Assembly: GCA_036522835.1 (NCBI GenBank) | Contig: DATDFB010000125.1 | Span: 9,259 to 73,258 of the forward strand | Reading direction: 5' to 3' | DNA from: DATDFB01 sp036522835 | GTDB lineage: Bacteria; Acidobacteriota; Thermoanaerobaculia; Gp7-AA8 | DNA length: 64,000 nt | Part shown: piece by piece, positions 7,660 through 16,567 of the stretch | Numbering within the stretch: the stretch's first letter is position 1 | Layout: every line of letters starts with the position of its first letter | The notes under the pieces: generated by a model | Told to the model about the DNA's origin: nothing | What the model saw: the letters and a program-made list of their open reading frames with translations, nothing else | The model's database searches: none | Program-made: the position numbers and the translations under genes

Positions 7660-9732
7660 ATGAAACGCACGCTGATTGCCCTGGGACTCACCATTCTCGT
7701 CGCTTGCGCGACGACCACTCAAGTTTCCAAAACCCCGGTGCCGGCGACGCAAGCGAAGCCGGTAACCGAGACGCTGCATGGAGTTACGCTCACCGACCCC
7801 TATCGCTGGCTCGAAGACCAGCAGGCGCCCGAGACGCGCGACTGGATCACCCGCCAGAACGCCTACACCGACGCCCTGATCGGCAATCTCCCTCAGAAAC
7901 AGGCCGCCGCGGCCCGCATTGAGGAGATGCTGAACATCGATCAGATGTCGACGCCGTTCGTCCGCGGCGGGCGCTACTTCTTTTCCAAGCGACCGAAGGG
8001 CGCCGATCAGTACGCAATCTACATGCGGGAGAGTGCGACCGGGCCCGACGTCCTCCTCATCGACCCGCTGCCGATGGATCCGAAGCACACCACGAGCGTC
8101 GGCATCCAGGACGCGACCGACGATGGGAAGCTCCTGGCGTACTACGTCCGCCACGGCGGCGCCGACGAGACGGAGACGCGCTTCTTCGACGTCGACGCGC
8201 GCCGCGACACCGGGACGCCGCTCGCCGTCGCCCGCTACTCCGGCACGTCCGTGACGCCGGACGGCCGCACGGTCTACTACTCGCGCAAGGACAAGGAAGG
8301 CGACCGCGTCTACCGCCGCGCGGTGGCCGGCGGCGCGGAGGAGAAGCTCTTCGGCGAGGGCTACGGACCCGAGAAGATCATCGGCACGAGCCTCTCTGAC
8401 GACGGGCGCTATCTATTGATGCACGTCTACTACGGCGCGGCGCCGAAGAAGATCGAGGTGTACGTCAAGGACATCGCCGGCGACGGCCCGATCAAGACGG
8501 TGGTGAACGATCTCGACGCCAAGGCATCCGTCGACGTCGCCGGCGACACGCTGGTGATCCAGACGGATTGGAACGCGCCGAACGAACGGGTGATGATCGC
8601 GCCGGTGGCGAGCCCCGGCCGGGAGAATTGGAAGGAGCTGGTGCCGGAGAACAAGAGCGCGGCGCTGCAGGGAACGTCGCTCGTCGGCGGGAAGATCTAC
8701 GTCCGCTATCTCGAGAACGTTCGTCCGCGGGTGATCGCCTACGACCTCTCCGGCAAGAAGCACGAGGAGATCCGTTTCGACGTCTTAGGGTCGTTGAGCG
8801 ACGTCGCCGGCCGCTGGTCGTCGCCGCTGGCGTTCTATCGCTTCACGTCGTTCGCGCTGCCGTCGACGATCTATACGTACGACACGGCGACGGAGAAGAG
8901 CAGCGTGTTTTTCCGGCCGAACGTGCCGGTGAAGACGGACGACTTCACGGTGGAGCAGGTGTGGTACGCGTCGAAGGACGGGACGAGGATCCCGATGTTC
9001 CTCTTCTACAAGAAAGGGCTGCAGCGCAACGGCGCGAATCCGGTGTGGCTGACGGGCTACGGCGGATTTCTTCTGAGCCAGTCGCCCGGGTTCTCGTCGA
9101 GCGCGGTGACGTGGGCGGAGCACGGCGGGATTTATGCGCTGCCGAATCTTCGCGGCGGCGGCGAGTTCGGCGAGGCGTGGCACCACGCCGGGATGCTGGC
9201 GCACAAGCAGAACACGTTCGACGATTTCATCGCCGCCGCGCAGTATCTGATCGACGAGAAGTACACCTCCTCCCGCCACCTCGGCATCAGCGGCGGCTCG
9301 AACGGCGGGCTGCTCGTGACGGCATTTCTGACGCAGCGGCCGGAGCTGGCGCACGCAGTGGTCTGCAGCTATCCGCTCGTCGACATGCTGCGCTATGACA
9401 AGTTCCTGGTCGGCTCGTATTGGGTGCCGGAGTACGGCTCGGCCGATGATCCCGAGCAGTTCAAGTGGCTGTACGCCTACTCGCCGTACCAGCACGTGAC
9501 GAAGGGGACGAAGTACCCGTCCGTGCTCTTCATCACCGGCGACGCCGACACGCGCGTGGCGCCGCTGCACGCGCGCAAGATGGCCGCGCTGCTGCAGAAC
9601 AGCACGGGCTCGGACAACCCGGTGATGATCCGCTACCACGTGAGCGGCGGCCACTCGGGCGGCGATCCGCTGAAGGTGCAGGTGAACAACGCCGCGGAGA
9701 CGATCGCGTTCTTGGAGTGGCAGCTACGGTAG
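7660..9732 (+). CDS. Prolyl oligopeptidase, S9A family, lipoprotein
   Basis: Serine peptidase cleaving after proline in short peptides, probably anchored at the cell envelope. About 690 residues. The N-terminus has a lipobox (LTILVAC), then the S9 N-terminal beta-propeller beginning HGVTLTDPYRWLED. The C-terminal alpha/beta-hydrolase domain holds the triad Ser547 (SGGSNGG), Asp about 628-630 (GDADTRV) and His665 (SGGHSGG). Length is typical of prolyl oligopeptidase. The start is supported by the -10 box 7 nt upstream. The stop codon TAG lies inside a copy of palindrome family A, which with the following T-rich stretch can act as terminator. Two further S9 peptidases occur at 33561 and 57932. 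Confidence 0.93.
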   Translation: MKRTLIALGLTILVACATTTQVSKTPVPATQAKPVTETLHGVTLTDPYRWLEDQQAPETRDWITRQNAYTDALIGNLPQKQAAAARIEEMLNIDQMSTPFVRGGRYFFSKRPKGADQYAIYMRESATGPDVLLIDPLPMDPKHTTSVGIQDATDDGKLLAYYVRHGGADETETRFFDVDARRDTGTPLAVARYSGTSVTPDGRTVYYSRKDKEGDRVYRRAVAGGAEEKLFGEGYGPEKIIGTSLSDDGRYLLMHVYYGAAPKKIEVYVKDIAGDGPIKTVVNDLDAKASVDVAGDTLVIQTDWNAPNERVMIAPVASPGRENWKELVPENKSAALQGTSLVGGKIYVRYLENVRPRVIAYDLSGKKHEEIRFDVLGSLSDVAGRWSSPLAFYRFTSFALPSTIYTYDTATEKSSVFFRPNVPVKTDDFTVEQVWYASKDGTRIPMFLFYKKGLQRNGANPVWLTGYGGFLLSQSPGFSSSAVTWAEHGGIYALPNLRGGGEFGEAWHHAGMLAHKQNTFDDFIAAAQYLIDEKYTSSRHLGISGGSNGGLLVTAFLTQRPELAHAVVCSYPLVDMLRYDKFLVGSYWVPEYGSADDPEQFKWLYAYSPYQHVTKGTKYPSVLFITGDADTRVAPLHARKMAALLQNSTGSDNPVMIRYHVSGGHSGGDPLKVQVNNAAETIAFLEWQLR

Positions 9733-9758
9733 GGGCGCACAGCGTGCGCCCTTTATTT
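9729..9758 (+). terminator. Palindrome family A acting as terminator after the S9 peptidase
   Basis: GTAGGGGCGCACAGCGTGCGCCC followed by TTTATTT. The stem GGGCGCAC/GTGCGCCC plus the T-rich tail fits an intrinsic terminator. The repeat also supplies the TAG stop codon (9730-9732) of the upstream gene, as it does again at 28953. Confidence 0.65.
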
Positions 9759-9826
9759 ATGTTTTGACCCAGGCGCCCAGTCGCGAATCTCGGACGCATG
9801 AATGGAGAATTCCCGCATTCCAATCT

Positions 9827-10336
9827 CTAATTGAGGCTCGCGCGCTCGCCGCATGTTCCAGCGCTGGCGTGGCCGGCGCGGGTGAAACGATCCTCCTCGA
9901 GGAGAGCCAGCGGGCGCTCATTCATTGGCGTACGCAATTCCGGATCTTCTTCGTCGGGAGCAACGATGTCATCGCGGTCGTTCAGTGGAGGAACGACCAT
10001 CGAATCGACGTAGCTCAGAGCACTCTTCGTCACGTCCGCGGCCGATTTGAGGAACGATTCCGGATCACCCCCCGTCGTAGATCGCCGAGCACCAGAAGAT
10101 ACGCGAGAAAGTCGAGCGAATTTCTTTCTGCAATGCGTCAGCTCCGCCGTCGTAGGAGTTCAACCGCTCTGTCGATAGAAATCTCGCGCCTCGATGTCGC
10201 CCGAGAACCGCTCGCCCTGAATCTCGCGGGATGAGAGGTGAGGAAACAATCGATCAACGTACTTTTTCCGGAGCAATGACTTCCGCTGACGGTGATTCTC
10301 ACTCTGAGGTGCATTTTGCCGGATCCGCAGCGCCAT
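9827..10336 (-). pseudogene. Probable decayed gene of unknown function
   Basis: Three consecutive minus-strand stretches in different frames each read like protein. The first begins at ATG 10336 and includes RKKYVDRLFPHLSSREIQGE. The second includes LQKEIRSTFSRIFW. The third includes KSALSYVDSMVVPPLNDRDD and ends at the stop at 9827. Joining them needs frameshifts near 10165 and 10075. I do not recognise the family. The region is less GC-rich than its neighbours, consistent with a decaying or foreign segment. It is divergent from the broken NTF2-like gene at 10350. Confidence 0.3.
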
Positions 10337-10341
10337 ATACT
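10336..10341 (+). promoter_or_regulatory. Leaderless-type -10 box TATACT
   Basis: TATACT ends 8 nt before ATG 10350 of the broken NTF2-like gene. This is the spacing seen at intact leaderless genes in the window, so the promoter appears to have survived although the reading frame is disrupted. Confidence 0.45.
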
Positions 10342-10349
10342 TCCGAGGT

Positions 10350-10803
10350 ATGGACATTGACGCCGCGGTACGCGCCGTATACGCCGGGATGTGCTTCGAT
10401 GTGGGCGAAGCGCCGGCGTGGCACCTGTGGAATGAGGCGCTGGCACCGGAGGCCCGCCTCGTGAGAGTTAATGATGAGGGCGTCTTCGAGTTCACGCCTG
10501 TTTCATTTCGGCAGGATCTTGAGCAAATGATCCGATCCGGCGCTTTGCGTTCGTTCTGGGGAGACCGAACGGCGCCGTCAGGTTCAGCGGTTTGGAGACA
10601 TCGCTCACGTTCTCAGCGTGTATGAGGCGCGGAGCGCGCAAAACGCGCCAGTGCTGTTTCGGGCGGTCAAGAGCATGCAACTGTTCGAGCGAAACGGAAC
10701 GTGGTTAATCAGCGCGATGCTGTGGCGGCGTGAGGGCCGCGGGTTGGTCATGCCCCATGACGATGCGGCGCTGCTCGCTGGCGGGGCCGTCGTGCGGCGG
10801 TAG
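10350..10803 (+). pseudogene. NTF2-like/SnoaL-type protein, frameshifted
   Basis: The first frame (from ATG 10350) reads AVRAVYAGMCFDVGEAPAWH and continues to SFW near 10559. The second frame resumes at 10561 with ETERRRQVQRFGDIAHVLSVYEAR and later FRAVKSMQLFERNGTWLISAMLWR, ending at 10803. These match the conserved order of the nuclear-transport-factor-2-like family: an N-terminal dimer helix, a GxIAHVxSxYExR strand, then SxQL...W near the end. A single base insertion near 10560 explains the break. Read as one frame it would be about 150 residues. Either a recent pseudogene or a sequencing error; no catalytic role can be named. Confidence 0.65.
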
Positions 10804-11198
10804 CGGGAGCAAGCGCGACGGAGAGCTCCCGTTGATGTACTCCAACAATTCCGGCCCCGTCGATTTGGAGATTGAAGAAGAGCGGCAGCCGCCTACTCGA
10901 GCAGTAGGAAAATCCATAGCGTGTACGGTGGCAATCGCGATCTGAGCCGTGTCCGCGCCGGCTTTGGCTAATGCGGCCGAAGGCAATATGGCTACGGACG
11001 AGTTGTCTAGCGTCAAGTGGCGAGCGTCAGGCCGGCGCGCCTCGCACGGATTATGCGGCAGGCTGCAGAAGACTAATCCCGAGTTGGACTAAGGCGCCTG
11101 ACGGCGGCGCGATTCTGCGCGCCCGCAACTACGAGCGGTCTACGATGTGCGGCTGGCGCGTAAGCGCCACGCCGCGGGAATCGATCTTCTTCGCTCCG
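10804..11198. other. Non-coding stretch, nothing clear
   Basis: About 395 bp between the broken NTF2-like gene and the end of udk. A 103-codon minus-strand frame crosses it (to 11016) but shows no family resemblance, lacks a supporting ribosome-binding site, and overlaps the NTF2-like remnant. I see no RNA gene or repeat here. Together with 9733-10803 this forms a 1.4-kb decayed zone. Confidence 0.4.
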
Positions 11199-11819
11199 CT
11201 ACGCCAACAGGTGCTCGACCCGCGAAATGATCGCGTCCAGCGCCACCTGATTCTCTCCCCCTTCCGGGATGATCAGGTCCGCGTGCCGCTTCGACGGCTC
11301 GACGAACTCCTCGTGCATGGGGCGCACCGTCGTCATGTACTGCTCGACCACCGAGCGGAGCGAGCGGCCGCGCGACTCGATGTCGCGCGTCAGTCTTCGC
11401 ACGAAGCGGATGTCGGCGGGCGTGTCGACGAAGAGCTTGATGCCGAGGCGCTTGCGCAGCTCCGGCTCGGCCAGGACGAGAATCCCCTCCACGATGATCA
11501 CCTTCCGCGGCTCGACGCGCTGCGTCTCCTCCGCCTTGCGCGAGTGCGTGGCGAAGTCGTAGACCGGCACTTCCACCGACGAGCCCTTCATCAGCACGTC
11601 GAGGTGCCGCGTCAAGAGCTCCGTCTCCAGCGAGTCCGGGTGGTCGAAGTTGATCTTCGTCCGCTCCTCGGCCGAGAGGCCGTCGAAGTTGCGGTAGTAC
11701 GAGTCATGGGAGATCCACTCGATGCGGTCGGGGCCGACGCGGTCGTAGATCGCCCGCGCCACCGTCGTCTTGCCGGAGCCGGTGCCGCCGGCAATCCCGA
11801 TGATGACCGGCGTCTTCAT
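11199..11819 (-). CDS. udk: Uridine kinase
   Basis: Phosphorylates uridine and cytidine in pyrimidine salvage. The 206-residue protein starts MKTPVIIGIAGGTGSGKTT, with Walker A GGTGSGKT at 10-17, and contains SHDSYYRNF, NFDHPDSLE, YDFATHSR, VIVEGILVL and the RRLTRDIESRGRS lid region typical of Udk. Its ATG overlaps the stop of the zinc-ribbon gene by ATGA, indicating translational coupling. This start also makes the P-loop fall at the usual position. Last gene of a five-gene minus-strand cluster. Confidence 0.95.
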   Translation of the reverse strand: MKTPVIIGIAGGTGSGKTTVARAIYDRVGPDRIEWISHDSYYRNFDGLSAEERTKINFDHPDSLETELLTRHLDVLMKGSSVEVPVYDFATHSRKAEETQRVEPRKVIIVEGILVLAEPELRKRLGIKLFVDTPADIRFVRRLTRDIESRGRSLRSVVEQYMTTVRPMHEEFVEPSKRHADLIIPEGGENQVALDAIISRVEHLLA

Positions 11820-11980
11820 CCGCCGGTCTGCTCTTCGAGCTCCGACTCCGTGACGAAGTCGGAGACGTCGTCGGCGCCGCAGGTGTTGCAGACGACCGTG
11901 GCGAGCTTGCCGTTCACGTACTCGAACTGGTACGTCGGCGTCTCGCACTGCAGGCAGATCAGGTATTCGGGCTCGTCCAT
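11816..11980 (-). CDS. Small zinc-ribbon protein
   Basis: A 54-residue protein with two CxxC knuckles (CLQC near residue 9 and CNTC near residue 32), spaced as in a zinc ribbon, followed by an acidic C-terminus. Function unknown. It overlaps udk by 4 nt (ATGA) and starts 14 bp after the stop of the upstream secreted protein gene, so it is probably translated together with udk. The longer frame upstream of this ATG runs antiparallel to other genes and has no family resemblance, so the short start is preferred. Confidence 0.75.
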   Translation of the reverse strand: MDEPEYLICLQCETPTYQFEYVNGKLATVVCNTCGADDVSDFVTESELEEQTGG

Positions 11981-11994
11981 CGCCGCGAATTCTA

Positions 11995-12801
11995 CTACTG
12001 CGATGTCGAGGCGCTCTGCAAGTTCGCGGCGATGGCCGGCTCGATGAAGCGCGCGTTGTTCGTGGCGTTCTCGATCACCGAGCCGTAGACGTACGTTGCG
12101 CGCGAGCCAGTCTCGATCAGCAGCGAGAAATCGTCCCCCTTCGTGATCAGGGGAAAGAGCGCCTGGATCGACGTATGCCACAGCGTTCCCGGCGGCACGG
12201 TGAGCTGCGTGACGGCGATGTTGCGGCCGCTGACGCGCTGCAAGGCGATGGTGAAGAGCGCCGGATTCTCGCCGAGGTTGGCCAGGCCGATGTTCGTCCG
12301 GAACGCGTCGCTGAAGGAGAGGCCGTAGAGCGCGCGCAGCGGATAGAACGCGTCGGCGTAGGCGACGGCGATCGGCTCCGGATGAATCGGCGTCGCCGGC
12401 TCGTCGAGCTTGACGGCGTAGACCGTGGCGTTGACGCGGATGGGCTGCTTGCTGTTCAGCGTCTTGACCATGAGAGGCGAGAGCGCCCGGTCCATGTTGA
12501 ACGCGGCGATGACGTCGGTGAAGCGCTGCGTGGCGCCCGCGGGAAGCTCGAAGAAAATCCAGGCATCGTCGGGATTCGGCGCGGTCGGGAGCGAGAGCAT
12601 GACTTTCACGCTGCGGCCGAGGTTGTTGATCAGGTCGACGTCGGTGCGCCACTGTACGTCGCCGGCGCCGAAGACTTTGCCGACGACCGGCACCATCACG
12701 GTCGCGCTCGGCGGCTCGGGCTCGGCCGGCGCCTCGGGCGCCTGCGCGAACGCGACGTTCGCGGCAAGCAGTACGGCGACGATGAGGGCAATCCGGGACA
12801 T
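11995..12801 (-). CDS. Secreted protein of unknown function
   Basis: About 268 residues from ATG 12801, which gives a clean signal peptide (SRIALIVAVLLAANVAFAQ, cleavage near AFA-QA). A longer in-frame start at 12852 would intrude into the squalene/phytoene synthase gene. After a Pro/Glu-rich spacer the mature part looks beta-rich, with phrases such as VQWRTDVDLINNLGRSVKV and FRTNIGLANLGENPALFTI that suggest repeated immunoglobulin-like strands. I do not recognise a named family. It begins 10 bp after the stop of the synthase gene, in the same operon. Confidence 0.75.
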   Translation of the reverse strand: MSRIALIVAVLLAANVAFAQAPEAPAEPEPPSATVMVPVVGKVFGAGDVQWRTDVDLINNLGRSVKVMLSLPTAPNPDDAWIFFELPAGATQRFTDVIAAFNMDRALSPLMVKTLNSKQPIRVNATVYAVKLDEPATPIHPEPIAVAYADAFYPLRALYGLSFSDAFRTNIGLANLGENPALFTIALQRVSGRNIAVTQLTVPPGTLWHTSIQALFPLITKGDDFSLLIETGSRATYVYGSVIENATNNARFIEPAIAANLQSASTSQ

Positions 12802-12811
12802 GGTTTGGTCT

Positions 12812-13666
12812 TCAAACAAAGTGTGGCCGGAAAATCCTCCGCAGGACCACAATGATCTTTTGGACGCGCGAGAGCGACATCCGGTATTGCAGGACGGCCA
12901 GCGGGTCGCGGCGCAGGCGCGCCAGCACGGTGGCGTAGACGCCGCCCATGAGGATGACGGGGAAGCGCGCGTCGGCGGAGAGCTCGCCGAGGAGCGGCTC
13001 GGCGGCGCGGAAGTACGACTCGGCGCGGTCGATCTGGAACTCGATCAGGCGGCGCAGGCGGTCGCTTTCCGTTCTCGCGACGAGCTCCGCCTCGGATACG
13101 CCGAATGTTCGCAGCTCCTCGGAGGGGATGTAGACGCGGTCGCGCGCCAGATCGTCGCCGACGTCGCGCGTGACGTTGGTGAGTTGCAGCGCGGTGGCCA
13201 GGTTGCGGCCGTAGCCGATGGCGGCGTCCGTGCGGTGGCCGAAAATGGCCAGCGAGATGTCGGAGATCGACGTGGCCACGAGCTCGCAGTAGTGCAGGAG
13301 CTCGTCGAAGGTTTCGTAGCGATGCTTGACCACGTCCTGCCGGCAGCCGTCGATGAGCGCGACGAAGGCGGACTTCGGGATGGCGAAGTGCTGCAGCGCG
13401 TCGGCGAGGGCGACGGTGATCGGGTGGGTGGGCTGGCCGGCGTAGCAGCGGGTTAGCTCGGTTTCCCAGGCGTCGAGAGCGGCGGCACGGCCGTCGCACT
13501 CCACATCCTCGTCGGCGATGTCGTCGGCCCAACGGCAGAACGCGTATGCCGCATATACGGCGCGGCGCTTCGCGCGCGGCAGGAATCGGAAGCCGACCGA
13601 AAAGTTCGCGCCGTAGCGGTGCGCGATCTTCCGGCAGAATGCATAGGCCTCGTCGACCGCGGTCAT
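12812..13666 (-). CDS. Squalene/phytoene synthase family protein
   Basis: Condenses two prenyl diphosphates head-to-head (phytoene from GGPP, or squalene/hydroxysqualene from FPP). The 284-residue protein starts at ATG 13666 and has both Asp-rich Mg-binding motifs: DDIADE near residues 48-53 and NVTRDVGDD near residue 170, with YCELVATSISDISL and RVYIPSEEL between and after. Length is normal. The start overlaps the 3' end of the upstream flavoprotein gene by 4 nt. Pairing with a GGR-like flavoprotein points to isoprenoid lipid or carotenoid/hopanoid metabolism; the exact product (CrtB, HpnC or HpnD type) cannot be settled by eye. Confidence 0.9.
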   Translation of the reverse strand: MTAVDEAYAFCRKIAHRYGANFSVGFRFLPRAKRRAVYAAYAFCRWADDIADEDVECDGRAAALDAWETELTRCYAGQPTHPITVALADALQHFAIPKSAFVALIDGCRQDVVKHRYETFDELLHYCELVATSISDISLAIFGHRTDAAIGYGRNLATALQLTNVTRDVGDDLARDRVYIPSEELRTFGVSEAELVARTESDRLRRLIEFQIDRAESYFRAAEPLLGELSADARFPVILMGGVYATVLARLRRDPLAVLQYRMSLSRVQKIIVVLRRIFRPHFV

Positions 13667-14799
13667 GCGCCCGCCGCCGGGCCGAGCGGCGGCACCTTCA
13701 TCTCCGTGTCGCGCGCGCGGCACCAGTGCTCCGCGGCCCGATGCGCGCAGCGGCCGTCGTGGCGCCAGACGCGGTGCACGAGCGGCGAGAGCAATCGCTT
13801 CCACCACCGCCGCTGATGCCATCCACTGAGGTATCGCTGAAAGTCCTTCGCGCGCGCGGCGCGGCGGACGAACATCGACAGGCCGAAGTTGCCGCCGGCC
13901 TCGTAGAGAAATCGGTTGACGAGGCTCGTCTCCTGCTTCATCGCCAGCGCGCTGCTGTCGAACGGACGTCCTTCGAGGATGCTCTGCGCGGCGAGCCAGC
14001 CGCTCGTCATCGCGTAGCGCAGGCCGAGGCCGAAGAGGTAGTCCTGAAATCCGGCGGCCTCGCCGACCGTGAGCGGGCGCACGCTGTGCGCCCCTACCGC
14101 CTTGAGATGGAAGTTCATGTACGAGTAGCCGGTGCGCGTCTCGCCCGGCACGGCGAACGGATGCAGCGCCTGGGCGGCGGCGAGGGAGTGCTCGAAGTAG
14201 TCGTCGATGCGCTTGAAGTCCGCGACGATCGCGCAGCCGAACGTGGCGATGCCGTCGAGGATGAAGAGGTACGAGTAGCCGCCGGGCGACAGATGATGGT
14301 TGAAGAAGACGTCGACGCGCTCGGCGTCGCTCGTCCGCCACGTCATCTCGCGCGCCAGACCGTCGGGCGCGGCGGGGCCGGTGGCGATGATGTCGGCCTC
14401 GGCCAGGCGCGAGTTGAACGTCACGTCGACGCCGAGGGCGCGCGCTTGCGCGAGGAGACCGCGGTCGAGCGTTCCCTCCTCGGCGCCGCGGCGGATGAAG
14501 TAGCCGTACGGCTCGCGCGAGCGGATCGTGCGCGCCGTGCCGCGATGGTCGTAGAACGTCGCCCACGTGGCGGGGCGGAAGTAGAAGTTGCGCTCGATTC
14601 CGATGCGGTCGAAAAAGGCCGGCACCGGCTCGGATTCCGAGGCGCCTTCGATCACCTGCAGATCGCCGATGAAGCGCATGCCGACGTCGCGCTTCGCTTC
14701 GTGCACCTCCACCGCCCGCCCGGCGCGCGCGAGGGCGATGGCCGCGGCCAGGCCGGACGGCCCGGCGCCTGCAATACGAATCGGAGATGGGCCGCTCAT
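13663..14799 (-). CDS. FAD-dependent oxidoreductase, geranylgeranyl-reductase-like
   Basis: A 378-residue flavoprotein with an N-terminal Rossmann FAD motif (IAGAGPSGLAAAIALARAG, residues 8-26) and the second FAD-binding block GEAAGFQDYLFGLGLRYAMTSG near residue 245, which resembles the GDAxG...G.G...AxxSG region of geranylgeranyl reductases. The C-terminus is Arg/His/Cys-rich. Located immediately upstream of, and overlapping, the squalene/phytoene synthase gene, it probably modifies an isoprenoid. Odd point: about residues 234-242 (AVGAHSVRP) are encoded by palindrome family A just before the FAD motif, so this copy is tolerated in a folded domain or lies in a loop. Substrate unknown. Confidence 0.85.
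   Translation of the reverse strand: MSGPSPIRIAGAGPSGLAAAIALARAGRAVEVHEAKRDVGMRFIGDLQVIEGASESEPVPAFFDRIGIERNFYFRPATWATFYDHRGTARTIRSREPYGYFIRRGAEEGTLDRGLLAQARALGVDVTFNSRLAEADIIATGPAAPDGLAREMTWRTSDAERVDVFFNHHLSPGGYSYLFILDGIATFGCAIVADFKRIDDYFEHSLAAAQALHPFAVPGETRTGYSYMNFHLKAVGAHSVRPLTVGEAAGFQDYLFGLGLRYAMTSGWLAAQSILEGRPFDSSALAMKQETSLVNRFLYEAGGNFGLSMFVRRAARAKDFQRYLSGWHQRRWWKRLLSPLVHRVWRHDGRCAHRAAEHWCRARDTEMKVPPLGPAAGA
14075..14098. repeat. Palindrome family A copy inside the flavoprotein gene
   Basis: GGGCGCAC-GCT-GTGCGCCCCTACC, identical in arms and in the CCTACC flank to the copy in dnaG. It is read in frame in the gene at 13663-14799 without breaking it. Confidence 0.7.
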
Positions 14800-14836
14800 C
14801 GCTGGTTGTATCTTATGCCCCGAGGTCAGGGAAACT

Positions 14837-14873
14837 CAGAACGCAGCATGCGAATGCAGAATGACGAACGCGC
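14837..14873. repeat. Degenerate heptamer-like array upstream of murJ
   Basis: CAGAACG CAGCATG CGAATG CAGAATG ACGAACG repeats an A/G-rich word at close to 7-bp period with one 6-bp unit. It resembles the other heptamer arrays but is imperfect and has only one arm. It lies between the divergent flavoprotein and murJ genes. Confidence 0.35.
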
Positions 14874-14896
14874 TGAATTTCCGTGGATAACGCTGC

Positions 14897-16546
14897 GTGT
14901 CTGACGCTACTTCCGATGCCGTGACCATCGCGAAGTCCCGCGCGCCGCGCGCGGGCTTCGCAGTGCTCGTCGCGGCGGGGATCCTCCTGAGCCGCATCGC
15001 CGGACTCGTCCGCGAGCGCGTCTTCGCGCACTACCTCGGCAACTCCGCAGCGGCGGGCGCGTTCAAGGCCGCGCTGAAGATCCCGAACTTCCTGCAGAAC
15101 CTCTTCGGCGAGGGCGTCCTCTCCGCATCCTTCATCCCCGTCTACGCGCGGCTCCTCGCTGAAGACGACGAGGAGATGGCCGGCCGCGTAGCCGGCGTCA
15201 TCTTCGCGCTCCTGGCGGCCATCGTCGGCGCCATCGTCCTCGTCTGCGTGCTCGTCACGCCGTGGATCATCGACCTCATCGCGCCCGGCTTCGAGGGCGC
15301 CGTGCGCCTCTTGACGATCCGGATCGTGCAGATCCTCTTCCCCGCGACCGGGCTCCTCGTCCTCTCCGCCTGGTGCCTCGGCGTGCTCAACAGCCATCGC
15401 AAGTTTTTTCTCTCCTACGCCGCGCCGGTCCTCTGGAACATCGCGATGATCGCGACACTAATCTACTTCGGCACGCGCATGACGCAGTCGAAGCTCGCCG
15501 TCGCGCTGGCGTGGGGGACGGTGGCCGGCTCGGCGCTGCAGTTCGGCGTTCAGGTACCGTTCGTCTGGCGCTACGCGCCGCGGATCCGGCCGGCGCTGAC
15601 GACGGCGCTCGCGCCGGTGCGCGAAGTCATTCGGGCGTTCTTTCCCGTTGTCATCGGCCGCGGCGTTGTGCAGCTCAGCGGCTACATCGACCAGGTCATC
15701 GCCAGCTACCTCGGCACGGCGGCGGTGTCGGGCCTGGCGTATGCGCAGACGATCTACTTTCTGCCGATCAGTCTCTTCGGGATGTCGGTGGCCGCGGCGG
15801 AGCTGCCGCAGATGTCGGGGACGCTCGGCTCCGACGACGAAGTCAGCGCCTCGCTGCGGCGCCGGCTCGAGCGGGGCCTCCGTCAGATCGCGTTCTTCGT
15901 CGTCCCGTCGGTCATCGCCTTCATCTTCATCGGGCGCGTGCTCGTGGCGGCGCTGTATCAAACGGGGCAGTTCCGCGGCGAAGACACGCTGTACGTCTGG
16001 TACATCCTGATCGGCTCGACGGTGGGCCTGTTGGCCGCCACGCTCGGGCGGTTGTACTCATCGGCGTTTTACGCGCTGCGCGATCCGAAGACGCCGCTGC
16101 GCTTCGCGGTCGTGCGCGTGAGCCTGACGGCGGTGCTCGGCGTGCTCTTCGCCTTTCCGCTGCGCCCGTACATTGTCGCGGCCATTCGCTTGTTGCACCT
16201 GCGCGTGCCGCAGCTCGTGGAGGGGGAGTCGCTCCTCGGCGCGATCGGCCTGACGGCGTCGGCGGGCATGGCCGGGTGGATCGAGTTCGCGCTGCTGCGC
16301 CGCGCGCTGGCGCGCCGCATCGGCGCCGTGCGCCTGGCGCCGTCGTTCCTCGGCCGCCTGTGGGCCTCGGCCGTCGCCGCGGCCATCGTCGCCGTGGCGT
16401 TCGATCTGATGCTCGGGCCGCACAACCATATTCTTCAGGCCATGCTGGTGGCGGGGGCGTTCGGCGCCGTCTACTTCGCTGCGGCGATCGCGGTGGGGCT
16501 GCCCGAGGCCATGGCGACGCTGTCGCGCCTGCGGCGACGGCGTTGA
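14897..16546 (+). CDS. murJ: Lipid II flippase MurJ
   Basis: Inner-membrane flippase that moves lipid II to the periplasmic face for peptidoglycan synthesis. 549 residues with about 14 hydrophobic segments. The N-terminal signature LLSRIAGLVRERVFAHYLGN and FLQNLFGEGVLSASFIPVY are diagnostic for MurJ/MviN of the MATE-like MOP superfamily. Starts at GTG 14897. It is followed within 22 bp by the peptide-ABC ATPase gene, though that gene has its own promoter-like box, so co-transcription is uncertain. It is divergent from the isoprenoid cluster. Confidence 0.95.
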   Translation: MSDATSDAVTIAKSRAPRAGFAVLVAAGILLSRIAGLVRERVFAHYLGNSAAAGAFKAALKIPNFLQNLFGEGVLSASFIPVYARLLAEDDEEMAGRVAGVIFALLAAIVGAIVLVCVLVTPWIIDLIAPGFEGAVRLLTIRIVQILFPATGLLVLSAWCLGVLNSHRKFFLSYAAPVLWNIAMIATLIYFGTRMTQSKLAVALAWGTVAGSALQFGVQVPFVWRYAPRIRPALTTALAPVREVIRAFFPVVIGRGVVQLSGYIDQVIASYLGTAAVSGLAYAQTIYFLPISLFGMSVAAAELPQMSGTLGSDDEVSASLRRRLERGLRQIAFFVVPSVIAFIFIGRVLVAALYQTGQFRGEDTLYVWYILIGSTVGLLAATLGRLYSSAFYALRDPKTPLRFAVVRVSLTAVLGVLFAFPLRPYIVAAIRLLHLRVPQLVEGESLLGAIGLTASAGMAGWIEFALLRRALARRIGAVRLAPSFLGRLWASAVAAAIVAVAFDLMLGPHNHILQAMLVAGAFGAVYFAAAIAVGLPEAMATLSRLRRRR

Positions 16547-16552
16547 ACTTGC

Positions 16553-16558
16553 TACCAT
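16553..16558 (+). promoter_or_regulatory. Candidate -10 box TACCAT
   Basis: TACCAT ends 9 nt before the GTG start of the OppD/DppD-like gene at 16568. Its spacing suggests a near-leaderless transcript independent of murJ. Confidence 0.35.
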
Positions 16559-16567
16559 CCCCGTCGC

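Noticed and set aside
10705..11016. 103-codon minus-strand frame
   Set aside because: No family pattern, no ribosome-binding site, and overlap with the NTF2-like remnant.
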